From contig JAHHIG010000007.1 in assembly GCA_019358895.1 (NCBI GenBank), forward strand, positions 186,001-250,000: 64,000 nucleotides of DNA, written 5' to 3'. Positions within the stretch are counted from its first letter, which is position 1. Every line of letters begins with the position of its first letter. A model generated the notes under the pieces. It ran no database searches and had not been told where the DNA came from. It saw nothing but the letters and a program-made list of their open reading frames with translations. The stretch is from Tildeniella nuda ZEHNDER 1965/U140. GTDB taxonomy: Bacteria > Cyanobacteriota > Cyanobacteriia > Leptolyngbyales > Leptolyngbyaceae. Both the position numbers and the translations under genes were made by a program. This document shows positions 63,084 through 64,000 of this stretch, in pieces.

Positions 63084-64000
63084 ATGAATATTGCCGTCGT
63101 AGGGTTAAGCCACAAAACAGCCCCGGTTGACGTTCGAGAAAAACTGAGCATTCCTGAAACCCTTTATGAGCGGGCGATCGCACAACTTTGTGCTTGTCCT
63201 CACCTTGAAGAAGTTGCTGTTCTCAGCACCTGCAATCGTCTAGAGATCTATCTGGTCACGAGTGAGACAGAGCAAGGCATTCGTGACGTGACCCAATTTT
63301 TAAGCGATCACAGCAAGCTTTTGCTCCCGCAGCTCCGACCCCATCTGTTTACCCTGCTGCATCAGGATGCGGTCATGCACTTGATGCGAGTGTCATCTGG
63401 GTTAGATAGTCTGGTGCTGGGCGAAGGACAAATTCTGGCGCAGGTGAAACACTGCCACAAGCTAGGGCAACAGCATCAGGGGATTGGGCGCGTACTCAAT
63501 CAGTTGTTTAAACAGGCTCTGACAGCAGGAAAGCGCGTCCGCACTGAAACCAGCATCGGCACAGGCGCGGTCTCAATCAGCTCCGCCGCAGTGGAACTGG
63601 CGCAAATTAAAACCCAAAATTTAGCTGCCTGTCGGGTCGGCATTCTCGGCGCAGGCAAGATGTCACGCTTGCTGGTGCAGCACTTGCTATCAAAAGGCGC
63701 AGTCAATATCTCGATCGTAAACCGATCGCTAGAACGAGCGCAAGAACTAGCAAAGCTCTTTCCAGACGCAACCCTGCATCTGCACGCCTTATCCGATCTG
63801 CCAACGGTGCTGTCAAACTCTGACATCATGTTTACCAGTACAGCAGCTACAGAACCCTTGCTCGATCGCGCCAAGCTAGAAATGGTCTTAGACCCAGCTC
63901 AACCGCTGCTGCTGTTTGATATTGCTGTACCACGCAACGTTCATAGCGATGTGAACGAACTGTCTCACGTACAGGCGTTTAACGTGGATGATTTGAAGGC
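63084..64000 (+). CDS. hemA: Glutamyl-tRNA reductase, 3' part cut by window edge
   Basis: About 305 N-terminal residues are visible. The enzyme makes glutamate-1-semialdehyde from Glu-tRNA(Glu), the first step of tetrapyrrole synthesis for heme, chlorophyll and bilins. The start [23 protein letters not shown] is characteristic. The catalytic Cys lies in [14 protein letters not shown] (about residue 50), and [21 protein letters not shown] and the NADPH-binding [18 protein letters not shown] follow. It follows glpX by 105 bases on the same strand and is linked with por (53761-54726) in chlorophyll synthesis. Confidence 0.97.
   Translation, partial: MNIAVVGLSHKTAPVDVREKLSIPETLYERAIAQLCACPHLEEVAVLSTCNRLEIYLVTSETEQGIRDVTQFLSDHSKLLLPQLRPHLFTLLHQDAVMHLMRVSSGLDSLVLGEGQILAQVKHCHKLGQQHQGIGRVLNQLFKQALTAGKRVRTETSIGTGAVSISSAAVELAQIKTQNLAACRVGILGAGKMSRLLVQHLLSKGAVNISIVNRSLERAQELAKLFPDATLHLHALSDLPTVLSNSDIMFTSTAATEPLLDRAKLEMVLDPAQPLLLFDIAVPRNVHSDVNELSHVQAFNVDDLK

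Overview
The window is chromosomal DNA of a cyanobacterium. It carries psaJ, light-dependent protochlorophyllide oxidoreductase, CP12, the class II fructose-1,6/sedoheptulose-1,7-bisphosphatase gene followed by hemA, a cyanobacterial SLH-OprB porin and many GCGATCGC (HIP1) octamers. psaJ argues against Gloeobacter. The many short tandem heptamer repeats, MITE-like elements and conflict-type genes (TIR, ATPase/TPR, toxin-antitoxin) suggest a repeat-rich, probably filamentous lineage. I cannot name the genus.

Layout. 0-10.5 kb: edge of a secreted protein, an RND efflux pump with its adaptor, secA and a diheme cytochrome c. 10.6-16.9 kb: small enzymes and membrane proteins, a urate hydroxylase/deaminase pair and a TIR-domain pseudogene with two in-frame TAG codons. 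17.2-21.1 kb: GMC oxidoreductase, a GT25 glycosyltransferase and a GAF protein. 21.4-26.6 kb: ribose-type ABC transporter rbsBAC divergent from rbsK. 27.3-32.8 kb: exopolysaccharide export genes (Wza-like, tyrosine-kinase Wzc-like, kinase-less Wzz-like). 32.9-45.2 kb: phosphoesterase, PRC-barrel protein, response regulator, ABC exporter, a porin with Fur-like boxes, a phosphatase, glycogen phosphorylase and hypotheticals. 45.2-53.8 kb: an accessory island with repeats, a MITE, an overlapping P-loop ATPase/TPR gene pair and a run of toxin-antitoxin modules. 53.8-64 kb: core genes por, tatC, psaJ, ybaB, LMW-PTP, plsC, tadA, grx, cp12, glpX and hemA.

The most unusual structure is the 45.9-53.7 kb island. 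An ATPase gene (GHRGVGKST Walker A) overlaps a gene with an N-terminal domain and eight 42-residue TPRs, an NLR-like arrangement. The last codons of the TPR gene recur three more times downstream, each time between small toxin-antitoxin modules and always with the reading frame open. The modules (truncated PIN, DUF6883/DUF4926-like, VapBC, a second VapBC, orphan HicB, RelE-type, HicBA) show truncations and a chimeric remnant, which points to repeated insertion and deletion.

Three MITE-like families occur in two copies each: a 105/133 bp family with TNA target duplications and an expandable heptamer hairpin; a 190/229 bp family with TATAGCGGTTCC ends; and a 128 bp family with IS427-like ends. 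One copy of the last supplies the stop codon of an ABC exporter gene. Heptamer repeats also lie inside the rbs operon and around the porin, where a second porin 3' end remains as a scar. No tRNA, rRNA, CRISPR array, integrase or intact transposase was recognised.
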